The notes below the pieces were generated by a model, which did no database searches, had not been told where the DNA came from, and saw only the letters and a program-made list of their open reading frames with translations. A program made the translations under genes and the position numbers. Shown here piece after piece: positions 13,267 to 15,414 of a stretch of DNA of 15,414 nt. Position 1 is the stretch's first letter; every line of letters starts with the position of its first letter. The DNA lies in NCBI GenBank assembly GCA_040414495.1, contig JBEDUI010000284.1:1-15414 (forward strand), read 5' to 3'. This DNA comes from DATAVB01 sp040414495. GTDB taxonomy: Bacteria; Actinomycetota; Actinomycetes; Mycobacteriales; QHCD01.

Positions 13267-15414
13267 ATGGGGTATCAGAATTATCTGCGCAGTAATTCAA
13301 CGACCCTCGAGTTAGGTGAGGTGTTGCGCGCTACGCCGGACGTATTGCTGGGCGTAGGGCCGGGCGCCGTCGCGGCGCTGTCGAATCTGGGTATCGGCAC
13401 CGTATTCGACCTGGCCCGCTCGTCGGCATTCGGCGCCGCCGACCTCATCGTCAACGCCGCCACCGACGCCGAAACCGCAGAATCGCGGGTCGGCGAATTG
13501 CCCGGCGACCTGTTCACCGCACCGCAAACCGCGGCGCTGGCCGACGCACCCGACCTCGATGTCGGCACGCTGCGCCAGGTCTCCGCCGCCGACACCAATG
13601 GTGCGCTCAAAGAAGGCCTCGACGTACGGAGCATCCGCGACCTTGCATTGTGGCCGCCTTACCTTGCGGCGCAGGCGATCCTGGCCGAGGCGGTGGATGC
13701 CAAGCCAGTCGACGCCGACGGCACCCCGGGCGACCTGTTGCCGATGAGCGGCCGCTACCCCACCGAACGCGCGTACTACTCCACATTCGTTCTGGCCGAT
13801 ATCGACGACCCGACCGGCGGCACCCGGACCGCATTGGAGGACGCCGGACCGCTCGACCCGGTCACCGCGGTCAGCGGTCCTGGCTTCACCCGGCCGGTAC
13901 GCGGCGCCCGCCTTACCTTTGCCCAATCCTGGTATTCCCAAGGGGTTGCGCTCGGCCAATTGCTGCACAGCCTCGCGTTGGCGCCTGGCGAAAGCACCCG
14001 GGTGGCGATGATCGACTGGTCCCGCCAACAATCGGCCAGCCAAATGGATCAAGGCGGCCAGACCGAGCAATTGATCGGCGACACCACCGAGAAACGCGCC
14101 ATGAGCGAGGTGCAGAACGCGGTCGCCAGCGAGGCGCAGAACGGATTTTCGCAGAGCACGTCGAAATCGCAGCAGGCAAATGCGGGCGGCGGTGGCGGGC
14201 TCAGTGTCGGCCCGCTGACCCTGGGCGGCAGCGGAAGCTACGGCAGCGCGTCGGGCGAATCCACCACCCTCACCGGCACTTCCGGTGTCCGCAGCATCGC
14301 CGCCGCGATGACGCAGAACGTCTCCGACGCCACGCATCAGGCCGCCAGTTCGGCCCGGAACATGTACGCCTCCGTGGTGCAGGAATTGTCCCAGGCCGAG
14401 CACGAAAACATCAGCACCCGGCTGGTCGCCAACTTCAATCACATGCACGCCTTGACCGTGCAGTATTACGAGGTGGTGCAGATTTACCGCACCAGCGTCG
14501 GGCTGCACCGGTTCGAGCCGTGCCTGTTCGTACCGATGAAATCCATTGATTTCCTCGCGGACGGTGTCGATGGCGGTGACGGTCCGGGCGACATCATCGT
14601 TCGGCGTTATCGCGCCGCTTTGCAGGCCGCCGCGCTGGATTCGGAAACCCGTACGTTATTGGATCCAGATGCGCTCAGCGTGGTCGAAATCCACCCGGAC
14701 GCGCAGGCCGTACTCACCGTGCTGCGCGGGGTCGCGCAGGCGACCGACGGAACCTACACACCCGTGATCGGGCAGGAAGTGTTGCCCACAAGCGGACCGG
14801 CACCGGTCGTGTCGGCCGACCAAACTGCGCTACTGACCCAACAAATTCAAAACCTGCGGCGAATTCTCGGCCGGGACATCATCACCCGGGATGGTGACGC
14901 CCTCGAAGTGCCCGACGACGTCCTGGTGCGTGCTGTCGCCGCATCATTCCCCTGTGGTGGAACGCAATTGACCTACGCCGATCAGACCGCGCCGGTGCAG
15001 GTGACCACCGCTGGGCCCGCCGCCACCGGCGATCCGTTCGCGGTCGCGATCGACCCGCCGGTACGCCTGTCGGATATCGCCGCGTTGCAGCTGAGCCCGA
15101 CCAGTACGAATGCGCAGGTGAGCGGCGTGGTGACGCTGACCCTGGATTATCAGGGTTCCCTGCTGCAGGTGCCAATTCCGGTCGTGGTGGCCTCCGGCGG
15201 CGCCGGATACCAGCAGGCGATGACGTTCCAGCGGCGGGCGGCGGTACGGGCGCTGCTGCGCAAACTCGCCGACGACCAGCTGTATTACAGCCAGGTGGTG
15301 TGGCAGGCGATGGATTCGGCCACGATCGCGTTGCTGCTCGGGCCGTACACGTATTCCGGTCAGCCGCTGGCGCAGGTGGTGGACCCGGCCCCGATCGGGG
15401 TCAGCGGGAATTAC
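13267..15414 (+). CDS. Large uncharacterised protein, 3' end outside window (at least 716 residues)
   Basis: One frame is open from ATG 13267 through 716 codons to the last base, with G/C-biased third positions and a strong Shine-Dalgarno sequence, so it is real but partial. Residues 26-64 and 105-142 look like two related HhH-like modules (LGIGTVFDLARSSAFGAADL; LDVRSIRDLALWPPYLAAQA). A conserved-looking block follows: RLTFAQSWYSQGVALGQLLH and SLALAPGESTRVAMIDWSRQ (215-254). Next come a Gln/Ser/Glu-rich helix (255-304), a Gly/Ser segment (306-335), a long helix (340-385) and VANFNHMHALTVQYYEVVQI (387-406), then CLFVP (419-423). The C-terminal part alternates helix (516-536) and beta strands (575-640). 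There are only two Cys and no signal peptide, membrane segment or catalytic motif that I know. It recalls large uncharacterised bacterial proteins with an APGE-x-T-x-ϕ-ϕ-x-x-W block, but that is memory, not a search. A structural or assembly role is a guess. Confidence 0.85.
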   Translation, partial: MGYQNYLRSNSTTLELGEVLRATPDVLLGVGPGAVAALSNLGIGTVFDLARSSAFGAADLIVNAATDAETAESRVGELPGDLFTAPQTAALADAPDLDVGTLRQVSAADTNGALKEGLDVRSIRDLALWPPYLAAQAILAEAVDAKPVDADGTPGDLLPMSGRYPTERAYYSTFVLADIDDPTGGTRTALEDAGPLDPVTAVSGPGFTRPVRGARLTFAQSWYSQGVALGQLLHSLALAPGESTRVAMIDWSRQQSASQMDQGGQTEQLIGDTTEKRAMSEVQNAVASEAQNGFSQSTSKSQQANAGGGGGLSVGPLTLGGSGSYGSASGESTTLTGTSGVRSIAAAMTQNVSDATHQAASSARNMYASVVQELSQAEHENISTRLVANFNHMHALTVQYYEVVQIYRTSVGLHRFEPCLFVPMKSIDFLADGVDGGDGPGDIIVRRYRAALQAAALDSETRTLLDPDALSVVEIHPDAQAVLTVLRGVAQATDGTYTPVIGQEVLPTSGPAPVVSADQTALLTQQIQNLRRILGRDIITRDGDALEVPDDVLVRAVAASFPCGGTQLTYADQTAPVQVTTAGPAATGDPFAVAIDPPVRLSDIAALQLSPTSTNAQVSGVVTLTLDYQGSLLQVPIPVVVASGGAGYQQAMTFQRRAAVRALLRKLADDQLYYSQVVWQAMDSATIALLLGPYTYSGQPLAQVVDPAPIGVSGNY

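Noticed and set aside
13312..14508. 398-codon minus-strand frame and a 299-codon plus-strand frame at 13650-14549
   Set aside because: Both overlap the 13267 frame, which has the Shine-Dalgarno sequence, the right third-position bias and runs the full length. These products are His/Arg/Gly-rich and match no fold I know.

Overview
The window is GC-rich DNA (third codon positions almost all G/C, GTG and TTG starts, few T tracts) that reads as an actinomycete chromosome. A DUF222/HNH endonuclease of the 13E12 type, a CE1758/CE1759-type flavin oxidoreductase pair and a second LLM oxidoreductase point to Mycobacteriales, for example Nocardia, Rhodococcus or a relative. Genus is inference. No rRNA, tRNA, CRISPR array, transposase or phage structural gene was seen.

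Layout. 1-777 (+) is the 3' part of a probable nucleotidyltransferase, convergent with an LLM-class oxidoreductase (794-1579, -). 1831-2961 (-) is a DUF222+HNH gene with a roughly 570-base gene-poor stretch behind its start that holds a diverged 55-bp direct repeat. 3535-4137 (-) is an unassigned helical protein. 4261-6120 (-) is a repeat protein with a 48-residue period and two C-terminal membrane helices, 4 bases downstream of a DUF1905 gene (6125-6421, -). Divergent from these is a small nucleotidyltransferase (6558-7289, +), whose start is preceded, in frame, by a well-placed ATG and a TAG stop.

A run of minus-strand genes follows, read from 11821 down to 7324: a YCII/DGPF protein, a CE1758-type LLM oxidoreductase, its FMN-reductase partner (4-base GTGA overlap), an APH-fold kinase, a DUF4232 lipoprotein and a LysE-type exporter. 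The LLM and FMN reductase should form a two-component flavin-dependent oxidoreductase. The last three are only closely spaced, with no obvious common pathway. Divergent from the run is a Gfo/Idh/MocA oxidoreductase (12057-13109, +), and the space between them carries a long imperfect palindrome.

The most unusual object is at the right edge. From an ATG at 13267 with a strong Shine-Dalgarno sequence, one frame stays open for 716 codons to the last base. It encodes a large protein with two HhH-like modules, a conserved-looking central block and a Gly/Ser-rich segment between helical stretches. It has no signal peptide, membrane helix or catalytic motif that I recognise. Its start lies behind two or three small inverted repeats. 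It is the best candidate for something undescribed here, and its 3' end and downstream partners are outside the window.
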